DNA of 64,000 bases from CAMEON01 sp045531965 (lineage in GTDB: Bacteria > Bacillota > Clostridia > Oscillospirales > CAG-272), in contig JAZSFA010000012.1 in the NCBI GenBank assembly GCA_045531965.1, positions 1 to 64,000 on the forward strand, written 5' to 3'. This document shows, in pieces, positions 26,173 through 35,034 of the stretch. The translations under genes were made by a program, and so were the position numbers. The notes beneath the pieces were generated by a model. The model was not told the origin of the DNA. It did not search any database and saw only the letters and a program-made list of their open reading frames with translations. How positions within the stretch are numbered: the stretch's first letter is position 1; each line of letters begins with the position of its first letter.

Positions 26173-27981
26173 ATGTTTATAGCCCATAAAACATGGCGTT
26201 TGCTAATCTTGTCTTTGTTGCTTGTTATGACCATCGTTTGGACAGTTGCTTGCAGTGACAGCGGCAGCGGAGACAGTACCGAGGCACCCACGGAGGTCGC
26301 CACGGTATCGCCCACCGAAGAAGGAACGACAGCACCCTCGGAACCCGAGTCAACGGAAACACCCACCGAGACCCCTACCGAGACCCCTACAGAAGCCCCC
26401 ACCGAGCCTGAAGAGACCACCGAAGGCGTCACCGACGTGATGATCGGCGAGACCCTTGACGCACCCTACGCCGCCGATTTCTCGGTGTCCAACGTGTTCT
26501 CAAATGATATGGTGGTGCAAAGAAATGAGCATATCCGTGTTTGGGGCACCGCGCCCGAGAGTGAAAACGGCAAGAAGGTGTCCGGCGAGTTTAAGGGTAT
26601 GTTTGCCGAGGCGCTTGTTGAAAACGGCGAGTGGGTACTGACCTTTGGCGCACGCATGGAGGCATCTGCCGAAATGGGTCATACCATGAAGATCTACACC
26701 GATAAAAAGACGGTGCAATTCACCGACGTGCTTGTGGGTGATGTTTACATGGTTGTAGGGCAGTCCAACGTGGCATATGGCATGAGTAGCCATTGGCAGT
26801 TCAACAACACGCCTGACAAGGCAGGGCAGTCTGTCATTGATGACAACGCGCCCATTCGCATCCATTATAATTCTCTCAATCACACTACCGGTTATCCTCA
26901 GAGAGGTACCGAGGAGGTTTGCACAGAACTGAAAAACGGCAGCACGTGGCTGAAGGCAACCAAGAGCAACATCTCTGTTTTCTCCGCTATTGGCTATCTC
27001 TTCGCTTACAATTACGTTGACATTACCGAGGGCACTGTTCCCATGGGTATCATTGAGATCGACGGTAACGGTCAGCCTTTGGGTGCTTTTATGCCCAACG
27101 AGGTAGCGGATGCTTGCAAAACCGACCGTTATAACGATAGCAAGGGATACTACGTGACCAGAGGTGTTAATGCGGACTGGGGGCGCTATATGTACAATCA
27201 CTACATGAACCCCTTCGAGCAGTATGCCATCGCAGGTATTCTGTGGTATCAGGGCGAGAGTGACTTTGCTGTTTCTGAAGCTAAAGTTTTTGCGCAGAAC
27301 TTCACAGCTCTTATGACCTATATGAGGGGTACACATAACCTTGTCAACAAGGATTTCCCCGTGTATATGGTGGAATTCCCCACTAATTTCCAGCAACATC
27401 CCGACTTTAAACCTTCCACAGGCGCTCCCTTCTGGGCGGCGATGGATGTAGGTTTGATCCGTTCCGTGTTGGGTAGCATTCCTCGAACTCTGGTCAACAG
27501 CTATTTGGTGGTATCTACCGATTTGTGGACGGATGATACATTCTGGAATACCCTTCACCCCAACTGTAAGTTTGAGCAGGCTGAGCGCGCTGCCAAGCTT
27601 GCTGCCGCGGTACAGGGCATTGGTAAGATGGAGGAAGCCGCAGGACCCATTCTTGTGTCCATGGCGCTTTCCGAGGATAAGAAGACCGCCGTTTTGACCT
27701 ACGAGAACGTGGGTGACGGTCTTAAAACGTTGGACGGCGGCACGGATGTCACAGGCTTTGCTTTGGCAACGAAGAGTTTAGGTCTGACGCAGGATCAAGG
27801 CAATAACATTGTGGCGACGATTACCGCTCCAAACCAGATTACCATTGAGAGCAAAAGATCTTTCGTTGGTATTGCCTATAACAGTGTGTTCTGGTATGAG
27901 TACGGCGAGCATATCAACCTCTGTAACAGCGACGGTGTCCCCGCGGGCGCTACGATCATGTTTGCGGAAGAGGATGATTGA
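26173..27981 (+). CDS. Sialate O-acetylesterase-like lipoprotein (SGNH hydrolase)
   Basis: Predicted surface carbohydrate esterase that removes O-acetyl groups from host or plant glycans. A lipoprotein signal ends in 'WTVACSDSG' (lipid on Cys about 27). A Thr/Glu/Pro-rich spacer follows (about 35-85). The SGNH core shows 'VGDVYMVVGQSNVAYGMS' (nucleophile Ser of GQSN near 197), 'GILWYQGESDFAV' near 357 and the catalytic His in 'FWNTLHPNCKFEQAERAAKLA' near 461. The oxyanion-region segment reads 'GIIEIDGNGQPLGAFMP', less canonical than the usual 'GGTPIEAW'. AAAGGAG lies 7 nt before the ATG. It has its own promoter and terminator. Confidence 0.85.
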   Translation: MFIAHKTWRLLILSLLLVMTIVWTVACSDSGSGDSTEAPTEVATVSPTEEGTTAPSEPESTETPTETPTETPTEAPTEPEETTEGVTDVMIGETLDAPYAADFSVSNVFSNDMVVQRNEHIRVWGTAPESENGKKVSGEFKGMFAEALVENGEWVLTFGARMEASAEMGHTMKIYTDKKTVQFTDVLVGDVYMVVGQSNVAYGMSSHWQFNNTPDKAGQSVIDDNAPIRIHYNSLNHTTGYPQRGTEEVCTELKNGSTWLKATKSNISVFSAIGYLFAYNYVDITEGTVPMGIIEIDGNGQPLGAFMPNEVADACKTDRYNDSKGYYVTRGVNADWGRYMYNHYMNPFEQYAIAGILWYQGESDFAVSEAKVFAQNFTALMTYMRGTHNLVNKDFPVYMVEFPTNFQQHPDFKPSTGAPFWAAMDVGLIRSVLGSIPRTLVNSYLVVSTDLWTDDTFWNTLHPNCKFEQAERAAKLAAAVQGIGKMEEAAGPILVSMALSEDKKTAVLTYENVGDGLKTLDGGTDVTGFALATKSLGLTQDQGNNIVATITAPNQITIESKRSFVGIAYNSVFWYEYGEHINLCNSDGVPAGATIMFAEEDD

Positions 27982-28007
27982 TTTCAGCGAATAACGAATA
28001 TAACGTG

Positions 28008-28037
28008 CGGCAGACTCCTTGGAGTCTGCCGTCTTTG
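28008..28037 (+). terminator. Terminator of the esterase-like gene
   Basis: CGGCAGACTCC and GGAGTCTGCCG (28008-28031) form a tight stem followed by TCTTTG. Confidence 0.75.
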
Positions 28038-28184
28038 TTTGAAATTTGACCTTGTGGAGGAAGTCGAGCGTTTAGTGTACACAAATTCGAGACATAACGT
28101 TCGTATGGGCATGTGCTAAGTCGGGTTTTGCCTTGATAAAGGTAACTTTATCAGTGCTTCTTGTAACTTTTTTTGCCTTCACTG

Positions 28185-28213
28185 TAGACAAGCGAGAAAA
28201 TCTGTGATATAAT
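28185..28213 (+). promoter_or_regulatory. Promoter of the MBL-fold hydrolase
   Basis: TAGACA at 28185-28190, 17-nt spacer, TATAAT at 28208-28213. The transcript starts near 28220, which rules out the upstream in-frame ATG at 28219. Confidence 0.7.
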
Positions 28214-28245
28214 ATAATGTGCATTTTTGTAAAGAGAGGGCTATT

Positions 28246-28890
28246 ATGGAGATTATCAACCTGTTCCCCGGCTCCTTTGCCTCCAACTGCTATATTCTCA
28301 GACAGGGAGGACAAGCCTTTATCATCGACCCCAGCGCTTCCGCTGCCTCTATATTAAAGCGACTTCGTGAAGAACGTCTGACACCGGAGGGTATTCTTTT
28401 GACCCACGGTCACTTTGATCATATTCTCTCGGTGGATACCCTGCGCTCGTCCGCGAAAGCTGAAGGATACGACCTCAAGGTATATATCCACGAGGGCGAT
28501 GCTCCCATGCTCACCGATGGAGAAAAGAACGGTTTTACCTTCTTTTTTGGTCAGGACAGAGTTTATGCTCCAGCTGATGTTCTCCTCAAGGATGAAGACG
28601 AACTTCCGCTCGGCGGCGGAAAGGTTAAGGTGGTACACACCCCAGGACATTCGCCGGGCTCGGTGTGCTATCTCTGTGTCGAACCCACCGGAAATGCCCG
28701 TATTCTCGTGACAGGTGACACCCTGTTCGCTGATAATATTGGTCGATGGGATCTTTGGGGCGGCAGCAGGGAAGTGCTGTTTCGCTCTTTGGGCTTGCTC
28801 CGAACGATGGCGGGCAAGTTGACTATTTATCCGGGGCATGGCGATAGTGCCAAACTATCCGCGGCGTTGGATAACGTTTTATATTTTTAG
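28246..28890 (+). CDS. MBL-fold metallo-hydrolase, glyoxalase II-like
   Basis: A 214-residue cytosolic metallo-beta-lactamase-fold hydrolase. The metal-binding motif is 'LLTHGHFDHILS' (H-X-H-X-D-H, about residues 48-58), with the further ligands in 'VVHTPGHSPGSVCY' (about 130), 'VTGDTLF' (about 155) and 'IYPGHGDSAKL' (about 198). Members act on thioesters such as S-lactoylglutathione-like substrates or related metabolites; the exact substrate cannot be read from sequence. AAAGAGAGGG precedes the ATG. Located alone upstream of gltX. Confidence 0.88.
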   Translation: MEIINLFPGSFASNCYILRQGGQAFIIDPSASAASILKRLREERLTPEGILLTHGHFDHILSVDTLRSSAKAEGYDLKVYIHEGDAPMLTDGEKNGFTFFFGQDRVYAPADVLLKDEDELPLGGGKVKVVHTPGHSPGSVCYLCVEPTGNARILVTGDTLFADNIGRWDLWGGSREVLFRSLGLLRTMAGKLTIYPGHGDSAKLSAALDNVLYF

Positions 28891-29005
28891 AGAACAGTTT
28901 CAGGCAGACAAAACGCTTCTCTGTGTTGCAAGCAACGGGAAGCCCTGTTTTGGATTCCAAAGAACTTTTATGAAAAGATTATTTCCGAAAGGATGACATA
29001 AGCCA

Positions 29006-30691
29006 ATGGATATGAATTATCAAAAATTAGCAGATCTGCTTTTCCCTCACGTTACCGAGATACCCGAGGCATGCGAGGCGAGATTCCCCGCCCGTAATCT
29101 CCCCGAGGGTGCCAAAGTCACTCGTTTTGCACCCTCCCCTACAGGCTTCGTCCATTTTGGTGGACTGTTTCCCGTCATGGTTGGCGAGCGGCTGGCTCAC
29201 CAGTCGGGCGGTGTATTCTACCTCCGCATAGAGGATACCGATGCCAAGCGTGAGGTACCCGGTGCCGCCGAGGGCTTGATCACAACGTTAGCACATTACG
29301 GTATCCACTTTGACGAAGGCGCCATTTTGGGTCCCGACGGCAAGGTGACCGATATCGGTGACTACGGTCCCTACAAGCAGAGTCTTCGCGCGCCTATCTA
29401 CCATGTTTTTGCCAAGAAACTGGTGGCCGAGGGCAAAGCTTATCCCGTGTTTACCACAGAGGCGGAGCTGGAGGCTCTGAAGCAAGCCGACAAAAAGGCG
29501 GAAATCAAGAGCGTGGACTGGGAGGCAGAAGCCGCCGCGCGGCACGCTGAAATGCTGTCCCACCGCGAGTTTACCATGGAAGACGTGGAAGCCAATCTGG
29601 CTGCGGGCAATCCTTGGGTACTTCGCCTGCTGTCCGATGGCGACGGTGAAAAGAAGATCACATTTACCGACCTGGTTCGTGGCAAGCTGGAAATGCCCGT
29701 CAACGACGAGGACTTTGTCCTTCTGAAGTCTGATGGCATCCCCACCTATCACTTCGCTCACGCCGTAGACGATCATCTCATGGGCACCAACCTGGTCATC
29801 CGTGGCGAAGAATGGCTTCCCTCTCTGCCCAAGCATCTCCAGCTTTTCTACTACCTGGGCTTTAAGGCGCCTAAGTACATGCACATTTCCCAGATCATGC
29901 GTTTGGATGAGAACGGCAATAAAAAGAAGCTCTCCAAGCGTGATATGGGTGCGAACCTTGACGACTACGCCCGCATGGGTTACGCGCCCGAGGCGGTTGC
30001 TGAGTATGTGCTGACACTTCTCAACTCAAATTACGAGGAATGGCGCGCCGCCAATGCTGAGGCACACTATACCGCCTTCCCCTTCAATATCAAGAAGATG
30101 TCCGCATCCGGTTGCCTCTTTGACTTCCAAAAGCTGACTGATGTGTCTAAAAACGTGTTGTCCCGCATGACCGCAGAGCAGGTCTACGATGGTGCCCTAG
30201 GCTGGGCAAAAGAATTTGATCCCGAGCTGGCAACACTTTTGACCGCCGATCCCGACTATGCCAAGGCCATCTTTGCCATTGGTCGTGGCGGCAAGAAGCC
30301 CCGTAAGGACTTTGCGACCTGGACGGATGTGCGTCCCTACCTGGACTTCTTCTATGACGAGTTGTTTGCCGTCAAGGATACCCTTCCCGAAGGCACCGAC
30401 ATGGACGACGTCAAGGCGACTATCAAAGCCTTCAAGGAAACCTATGACCCTGCCGACGAAATGAACGTTTGGTTTGACAAGGTCAAGGTGATCGCCGCAA
30501 ATCTGGGATATGCCGCCGACATGAAGGCGTACAAAGCTGATCCTGCTGTCTTCAAGGGTAGCGTAGCCGATATTTCTTCCTTCCTCCGCATAGCGGTCAC
30601 GGGCAAGCTCAATGCCCCCGACCTCTACACCGTCATGCAGCTGCTGGGCAAGGACAGAGTCTTCGCCCGTTTGAACCAGTTTGTCGGTTGA
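29006..30691 (+). CDS. gltX: Glutamate--tRNA ligase
   Basis: Class I aminoacyl-tRNA synthetase charging tRNA-Glu. The ATP-binding HIGH motif is present as 'FAPSPTGFVHFGG' (about residues 40-53) and the KMSKS motif as 'KKKLSKRDMGANL' near 310. 'FYLRIEDTDAKREV' (Glu-binding loop) and 'YHFAHAVDDHLMGTNLVIRGEEWLPS' are also typical. At 561 aa it is 60-80 residues longer than standard bacterial GluRS, with an N-terminal extension of about 35 residues and additional C-terminal length. It is 43 nt upstream of glnS and probably co-transcribed with it. AAAGGATG lies upstream of the ATG with fairly long spacing. Confidence 0.92.
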   Translation: MDMNYQKLADLLFPHVTEIPEACEARFPARNLPEGAKVTRFAPSPTGFVHFGGLFPVMVGERLAHQSGGVFYLRIEDTDAKREVPGAAEGLITTLAHYGIHFDEGAILGPDGKVTDIGDYGPYKQSLRAPIYHVFAKKLVAEGKAYPVFTTEAELEALKQADKKAEIKSVDWEAEAAARHAEMLSHREFTMEDVEANLAAGNPWVLRLLSDGDGEKKITFTDLVRGKLEMPVNDEDFVLLKSDGIPTYHFAHAVDDHLMGTNLVIRGEEWLPSLPKHLQLFYYLGFKAPKYMHISQIMRLDENGNKKKLSKRDMGANLDDYARMGYAPEAVAEYVLTLLNSNYEEWRAANAEAHYTAFPFNIKKMSASGCLFDFQKLTDVSKNVLSRMTAEQVYDGALGWAKEFDPELATLLTADPDYAKAIFAIGRGGKKPRKDFATWTDVRPYLDFFYDELFAVKDTLPEGTDMDDVKATIKAFKETYDPADEMNVWFDKVKVIAANLGYAADMKAYKADPAVFKGSVADISSFLRIAVTGKLNAPDLYTVMQLLGKDRVFARLNQFVG

Positions 30692-30734
30692 TCCCCCGAA
30701 AACCATCTTTCAATTCTGAAAGGATAAGAATACC

Positions 30735-32390
30735 ATGGAAAACGAAATCAAGAATTCCAATTTTATTCACGACATTATTGACGAAAATTTGTTGGCTAAT
30801 CCTGCCCTGAAGATCCACACCCGCTTTCCCCCCGAGCCCAACGGCTACCTCCACATCGGCTCGGTGAAGGCGATCTGCGTCAATACCGATGTAGCCAAAA
30901 AGTACAACGGTCTTTTTAACCTTCGTTATGACGACACCAACCCCGCTAAGGAGTCCGACGAGTTCGTCCGCTCCATCCGCGAGGATTTGGAGTGGCTGGG
31001 GGCTACCCCTACGGGTGGCGTGTTCTACGGCTCCGATTACTTCGGCAAGTGCTACGAGTTCGCTGTTCAGCTCATTAGACAGGGCGACGCCTACGTTTGC
31101 GATCTGTCCAAGGACGATCTGGCTGACTACAAGGGTACCGACCGCGCCCAGGCATCCAAGGAGTCTCCCTACCGTAACCGTTCTGTAGAAGAGAATCTGG
31201 AGCTGTTCGAACGTATGAAGAACGGCGAGTTTGAGGACGGCGCACGCACTTTGCGCGCTAAGATTGACCCCTCCTCGAACACTTCCTACCTCCGCGATCC
31301 CGTTATCTACCGCATCAAGCACATCCATCACCACCGCCAAGGGGATGAATGGTGCATTTATCCCATGTACGACTTTGCCCATCCCATTCAGGATGCGTTG
31401 GAGGGCATCACCCACTCCCTCTGCTCCAGCGAGTTCCGTAACCACCGCCCCCTCTATGATTGGGTCGTGGAGAAGATCGGCTTTGAGCAGAAGCCCCATC
31501 AGTGGGAGTTTGGCCGTATGAACATCACCTATACCGTCATGTCCAAGCGCTACCTCCGTCAGTTGGTGGAGGAAGGTCATGTGGACGGCTGGGACGATCC
31601 CCGTCTGCCTACTCTGAAGGGTCTGCGCCGCCGCGGTTATACACCCAGCGCTCTGTTCAACTTCGTCCGCGAGGCAGGCGTGACCAATACCGACCATACG
31701 GTGGGGATTGAACAGCTGGAGGCTTGCATCCGCAGCGAACTCGATGAGAACGCCCTTCGTCGCATAGCCATCGCACGCCCCATCAAGGTGATCATCGACA
31801 ACTATCCCGAGGACAAGGAAGAGGTTTTCACCCTCCCCAATCATCCCAAAAAGCCCGAGTTGGGTACCCGCGACGTTCCCATGACCCGCGAGATCTATAT
31901 TGATGCCGATGACTTTGCCGAGGTGCCTCCGCCTAAGTTCTTCCGCCTCAAACCCGAGGGCGAAGTCCGCCTCATGGGTGGCTATATCATCAAGTGCGGC
32001 GAGATCGAGAAGAACGAGGACGGTTCCGTCAAGTGCATCCATGCTACTGCGGACCTAGAGACGGGCAACGGTATGCCCGCGGACGGTCGCAAAGTTAAAG
32101 GAACCATTCATTGGCTGTCTGCCAAGTATGCAAGACCTGCTACGGTAATGCTCTATGATCGCCTCTACACCCTTGAGAATGTCAGCGCGATGGGGGACGA
32201 GCACATCAACTTCCTCAATGAACAATCCCGCACCGAGATCAAGGGCGCTATGGTAGAGCCTTCTCTTGAAAACGCCGCAGGCGGAGAAAAGTTCCAGTTT
32301 GTGCGTTTTGGCTTCTTCTGCAAAGACACCAAAAACGAGCATACCTTCAACCAAGTGGTGTCTATGAAAGAGGATAAGGGCAAAAAGTAA
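30735..32390 (+). CDS. glnS: Glutamine--tRNA ligase
   Basis: Class I synthetase charging tRNA-Gln directly. The signature 'TRFPPEPNGYLHIGSVKAI' (HIGH motif, about residues 30-48) distinguishes GlnRS from GluRS; the KMSKS region is 'YTVMSKRYLRQLVEEG' near 265, and 'DDPRLPTLKGLRRRGYTPSAL' is characteristic. The two C-terminal beta-barrels for anticodon binding fill residues 340-551. Length (551 aa) is normal. GlnRS is present in only part of the Firmicutes, most using GatCAB amidation instead. Placement beside gltX makes a compact Glu/Gln charging unit. Confidence 0.95.
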   Translation: MENEIKNSNFIHDIIDENLLANPALKIHTRFPPEPNGYLHIGSVKAICVNTDVAKKYNGLFNLRYDDTNPAKESDEFVRSIREDLEWLGATPTGGVFYGSDYFGKCYEFAVQLIRQGDAYVCDLSKDDLADYKGTDRAQASKESPYRNRSVEENLELFERMKNGEFEDGARTLRAKIDPSSNTSYLRDPVIYRIKHIHHHRQGDEWCIYPMYDFAHPIQDALEGITHSLCSSEFRNHRPLYDWVVEKIGFEQKPHQWEFGRMNITYTVMSKRYLRQLVEEGHVDGWDDPRLPTLKGLRRRGYTPSALFNFVREAGVTNTDHTVGIEQLEACIRSELDENALRRIAIARPIKVIIDNYPEDKEEVFTLPNHPKKPELGTRDVPMTREIYIDADDFAEVPPPKFFRLKPEGEVRLMGGYIIKCGEIEKNEDGSVKCIHATADLETGNGMPADGRKVKGTIHWLSAKYARPATVMLYDRLYTLENVSAMGDEHINFLNEQSRTEIKGAMVEPSLENAAGGEKFQFVRFGFFCKDTKNEHTFNQVVSMKEDKGKK

Positions 32391-32399
32391 GGAGGTCCT

Positions 32400-32696
32400 A
32401 TGAACACCCCGTTGAAGATTCTTTTGATTTATCTCGGTGTCATCTCGGTCGTTTCCATTATCGTTTGTATTTACGACAAACTGTTTTCCAAGTTTAACAA
32501 CGTCAAACTCCGCGTTCCCGAAAAAAGCTTGTTCCTGTTCTCCGCCTTGGGCGGCTCTGTGGCGATGTTTCTTTGCATGTTGCTGATTCGCCACAAAACC
32601 AAGCACGTAAGCTTTATGCTGGGAATCCCCGTGATCATCCTGCTACAGGCGGCGTTGGTTTACGCGGGCTTCCATTTTGGCATTCTTGCCTTTTGA
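32400..32696 (+). CDS. DUF1294 small membrane protein
   Basis: A 98-residue membrane protein with three hydrophobic segments and the DUF1294 pattern 'RVPEKSLFLFSALGGSVAMFLCMLLIRHKTKHVSFMLGIP' split over helices 2 and 3. AAGGAGG lies 4 nt before the ATG, which is 9 nt after the glnS stop, so it is the third gene of the gltX-glnS unit. Function unknown. A strong terminator follows immediately. Confidence 0.85.
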   Translation: MNTPLKILLIYLGVISVVSIIVCIYDKLFSKFNNVKLRVPEKSLFLFSALGGSVAMFLCMLLIRHKTKHVSFMLGIPVIILLQAALVYAGFHFGILAF

Positions 32697-32703
32697 TTTT
32701 GAC

Positions 32704-32740
32704 AAAAGCAGATACCTTTTTCACGGGGTATCTGCTTTTT
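32704..32740 (+). terminator. Terminator of the gltX-glnS unit
   Basis: AAAAGCAGATACC (32704-32716) pairs perfectly with GGTATCTGCTTTT (32727-32739), followed by T. Its right arm and the AT-rich sequence after it recur in diverged form at 36147-36190. Confidence 0.85.
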
Positions 32741-32770
32741 CAAAATATTTTTAATATTTTTGCTTTTTAC

Positions 32771-32800
32771 TGTAAGATTTACGGTTGTCGGTTCGTCATA
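32771..32800 (+). promoter_or_regulatory. Putative ECF-type promoter of sigma module 2
   Basis: TGTAAG at 32771-32776, 17-nt spacer, CGTCATA at 32794-32800, 49 nt before the sigma start codon. Same spacing and identical -10 heptamer as at 19542-19571. Confidence 0.5.
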
Positions 32801-32849
32801 GGTAGTAGAAAAGGCAGAATACTCTGCCTGAAACTGAAAGGAGAAAGGT

Positions 32850-33386
32850 ATGGATGATCAGAGTATCATTGAGCTCTACTTCGCGCGGGATGATCGCGCC
32901 ATAGCGGAGACATCTATAAAATATGGTGGCGTTTGCTACGGTGTTGCTATTGGGATTCTGCGAGACCGACAGGATGCTGAGGAATGTGTCAATGATACGT
33001 GGGTTAGGACATGGGCAACCGTTCCGCCTGAGAGACCTAACGTTTTCAAGGCTTTTCTCTGCCGTATCACGAGAAATCTTTCTATTGACCGCTATCGACA
33101 GAATCAGCGCCGTTATGCTAACGTGGATCTGGAATTGATCCTTGATGAACTTGCTGAATGCTTGCCCGAACAGGAGGAATCCGGCTTTGGAGAGACACTA
33201 AACGTTTTCCTTGACGGACTGGATGAGCTGGATCGCAATCTGTTTCTCGGTCGCTATTGGCATGCCTGCTCCGTCAAGTCCTTGGCAGGAACATATGGCT
33301 TGACCGCTAACCATGTCTCGGTTCGCTTGCACAGAACCCGCGAGCGTTTGAGAAGTTATCTTACAGAAAGGGGATACAAAATATGA
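32850..33386 (+). CDS. ECF-family RNA polymerase sigma factor (module 2)
   Basis: A 178-residue ECF sigma factor, paralogue of the one at 19611. Shared segments include 'ELYFARDDRAIAETSIKYG', 'RQDAEECVNDTWVRTWATVPPERP', 'RITRNLSIDRYR' and the region-4 helix-turn-helix 'SVKSLAGTYGLTANHVSVRLHRTRER'. AAAGGAG lies 7 nt before the ATG. The stop overlaps the next start by 4 nt (ATGA), the usual coupling of a sigma factor to its regulator. An ECF-like promoter element upstream suggests it transcribes its own operon. Confidence 0.92.
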   Translation: MDDQSIIELYFARDDRAIAETSIKYGGVCYGVAIGILRDRQDAEECVNDTWVRTWATVPPERPNVFKAFLCRITRNLSIDRYRQNQRRYANVDLELILDELAECLPEQEESGFGETLNVFLDGLDELDRNLFLGRYWHACSVKSLAGTYGLTANHVSVRLHRTRERLRSYLTERGYKI

Positions 33387-35020
33387 GCCGTTACCATCGT
33401 TTTAAAATGCTCTCTCACGTACGTGATGAGTACATCCTGGCATCTATGCCGGATGGCTTGCGTAGCGGAAAAAGTAAGAAAGCGTGGGATAGGAACCCCT
33501 TTGTCCGATTTGTGAATAGCGGCTGGGGTGTTGCCTGTATTTGCACTTTGGTGGCGTTATCTGTAGTTGTCTTTATCCTCCGGGCAGGGCAGGATCCCGT
33601 GGGACCGCCGACCTTCGATACATCAGAGGAAACAACGTCACCTACGGAATCTGATTCCGAGAACCTTACCACATCGCCCTATGAGGAAGAAACTGATCCT
33701 GTCATCATACCGCCCGACATCGCCGCCAAGGATTACGGTGAGACCATTGATATTTATCAAGTCTACACCGCCAAGCAATACGTCAATATCTGGTTTGAAA
33801 AAGAAGCCGAGCGCGGCATCACGCCCTCCATTTACGATGCGGTTCTGAAAACAGAGTCTCAATTGGGTGTGGATATTGTTTTTTACGAAGCTGATTCCCG
33901 TGATCTTTTTTTCATCATGCAGAACGAAAAAGCAGGGGACGTCGATCTGATCCTGGCAGGGGCGCTCTCGTCTGTTTCTCTCATGGAAATGGGTTACCTG
34001 AAACCCCTGAACGAGCTTCCCACCGTCAATTTAGACGCGCCTTACTGGAACAAGGATCTCATGGACGATATGTCCGTGGAAGGAAACTATTATTTGGGAT
34101 ATAATCGTTTTATCTTGGACGAATACCCTGTGATGGGCTATAACAAAACCATGCTGGCAGAGTTGGCACCCGATTTTGACGCCTACGAGGCCGTGATGAC
34201 CCATACCTGGACCTACGACAAGCTGGCGTCCATCCTTGCCACCACCCAGGGCAAGGAAAACGAGTGGGGCTACGATTACGTAGGCCTCAGTATGCAGCAA
34301 AACAACGAGTTTCGCCTCATGCTGAAGGGGGCGGGCATTCAGACGGTGGAAAAGAATGAAGAAGACAAATTCGTATTCACCTTTGAAGATCAGATGGAAG
34401 CCATGCGAAAGGTCTGTAAGGATACGCAAGCCTTCCTGGAGTCTCCTTATGTGTCCGCATGGAAGCTGGACTACAAAGCCATGGGCGGCATCAACGACGG
34501 ATCCGTCAACCTCTCCCGCGGCTACGTTCTGTTCCAAATGCTCAATCTTTCTGAACTTGAACGAGGCAGAAATCGAGCCTTTATGCTTGCGCCTCGCTCC
34601 CAGAGTCCCATCACCAAGGTAGACGTAGGTGTCCTGCCCATCCCCCTGTATGACACGGATCAAACTCAATACGCCGCCTACCACGAGGGTGTCTACTGGG
34701 CTCTGCCCTTCAATGTCGTCGACTCGCAAATGACGGGCGACGTCATGGAGCTGTTGGCCTACCATGGCACCGACACCCAACACGCGTATTTCACGGATAT
34801 GCTGGGCAAGACCGCAGAGGAAGCCCTTGAGGATCACAAGATCCTGCAAATGCTGTCCCGCCACAAAACCGTCAATTTGTGGGATCAACAGCTGGGACTG
34901 TTTGGCTACGTCAACTCCCTCACCGCGGATGAAGGGTATAATTGGAAGAATCCTTCGAGTACATGGAAACGAAGCTTTGAAAAATCCTACGAAAAAATAC
35001 TTGAAAACAACAAGTCTTGA
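33383..35020 (+). CDS. Membrane anti-sigma-like receptor with extracytoplasmic solute-binding domain
   Basis: A 545-residue protein coupled (ATGA overlap) to the upstream ECF sigma gene. Residues 1-47 are cytoplasmic with 'DEYILASMPDGLR' (15-27), a membrane helix spans about 48-67, and 'AGQ' ends at 70, matching the partner of module 1. A Thr/Glu/Pro linker (75-110) leads to a domain (about 115-545) typical of clostridial ABC solute-binding proteins: 'DVDLILAGALSSVSLMEMGYLKPLNELP', 'LDAPYWNKDLMDDMSVEGNYYLGYN'-like and 'WALPFNVVDSQM' segments. There is no signal peptidase or lipobox site, so this receptor stays tethered as a bitopic protein. No permease is nearby. I infer that ligand binding outside controls the sigma factor inside. 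The combination is not a named family to me. Confidence 0.75.
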   Translation: MSRYHRFKMLSHVRDEYILASMPDGLRSGKSKKAWDRNPFVRFVNSGWGVACICTLVALSVVVFILRAGQDPVGPPTFDTSEETTSPTESDSENLTTSPYEEETDPVIIPPDIAAKDYGETIDIYQVYTAKQYVNIWFEKEAERGITPSIYDAVLKTESQLGVDIVFYEADSRDLFFIMQNEKAGDVDLILAGALSSVSLMEMGYLKPLNELPTVNLDAPYWNKDLMDDMSVEGNYYLGYNRFILDEYPVMGYNKTMLAELAPDFDAYEAVMTHTWTYDKLASILATTQGKENEWGYDYVGLSMQQNNEFRLMLKGAGIQTVEKNEEDKFVFTFEDQMEAMRKVCKDTQAFLESPYVSAWKLDYKAMGGINDGSVNLSRGYVLFQMLNLSELERGRNRAFMLAPRSQSPITKVDVGVLPIPLYDTDQTQYAAYHEGVYWALPFNVVDSQMTGDVMELLAYHGTDTQHAYFTDMLGKTAEEALEDHKILQMLSRHKTVNLWDQQLGLFGYVNSLTADEGYNWKNPSSTWKRSFEKSYEKILENNKS

Positions 35021-35034
35021 TAAGGAGCCTGACC

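Noticed and set aside
26173..27981. Interpretation as an ABC-type lipoprotein because of its lipobox and Thr/Glu linker
   Set aside because: GQSN, WYQGES and the late LHP motif identify an SGNH esterase core.
28891..29005. Possible T-box leader before the glutamate--tRNA ligase gene
   Set aside because: The 115-nt gap is too short and lacks the T-box sequence and terminator/antiterminator pair.
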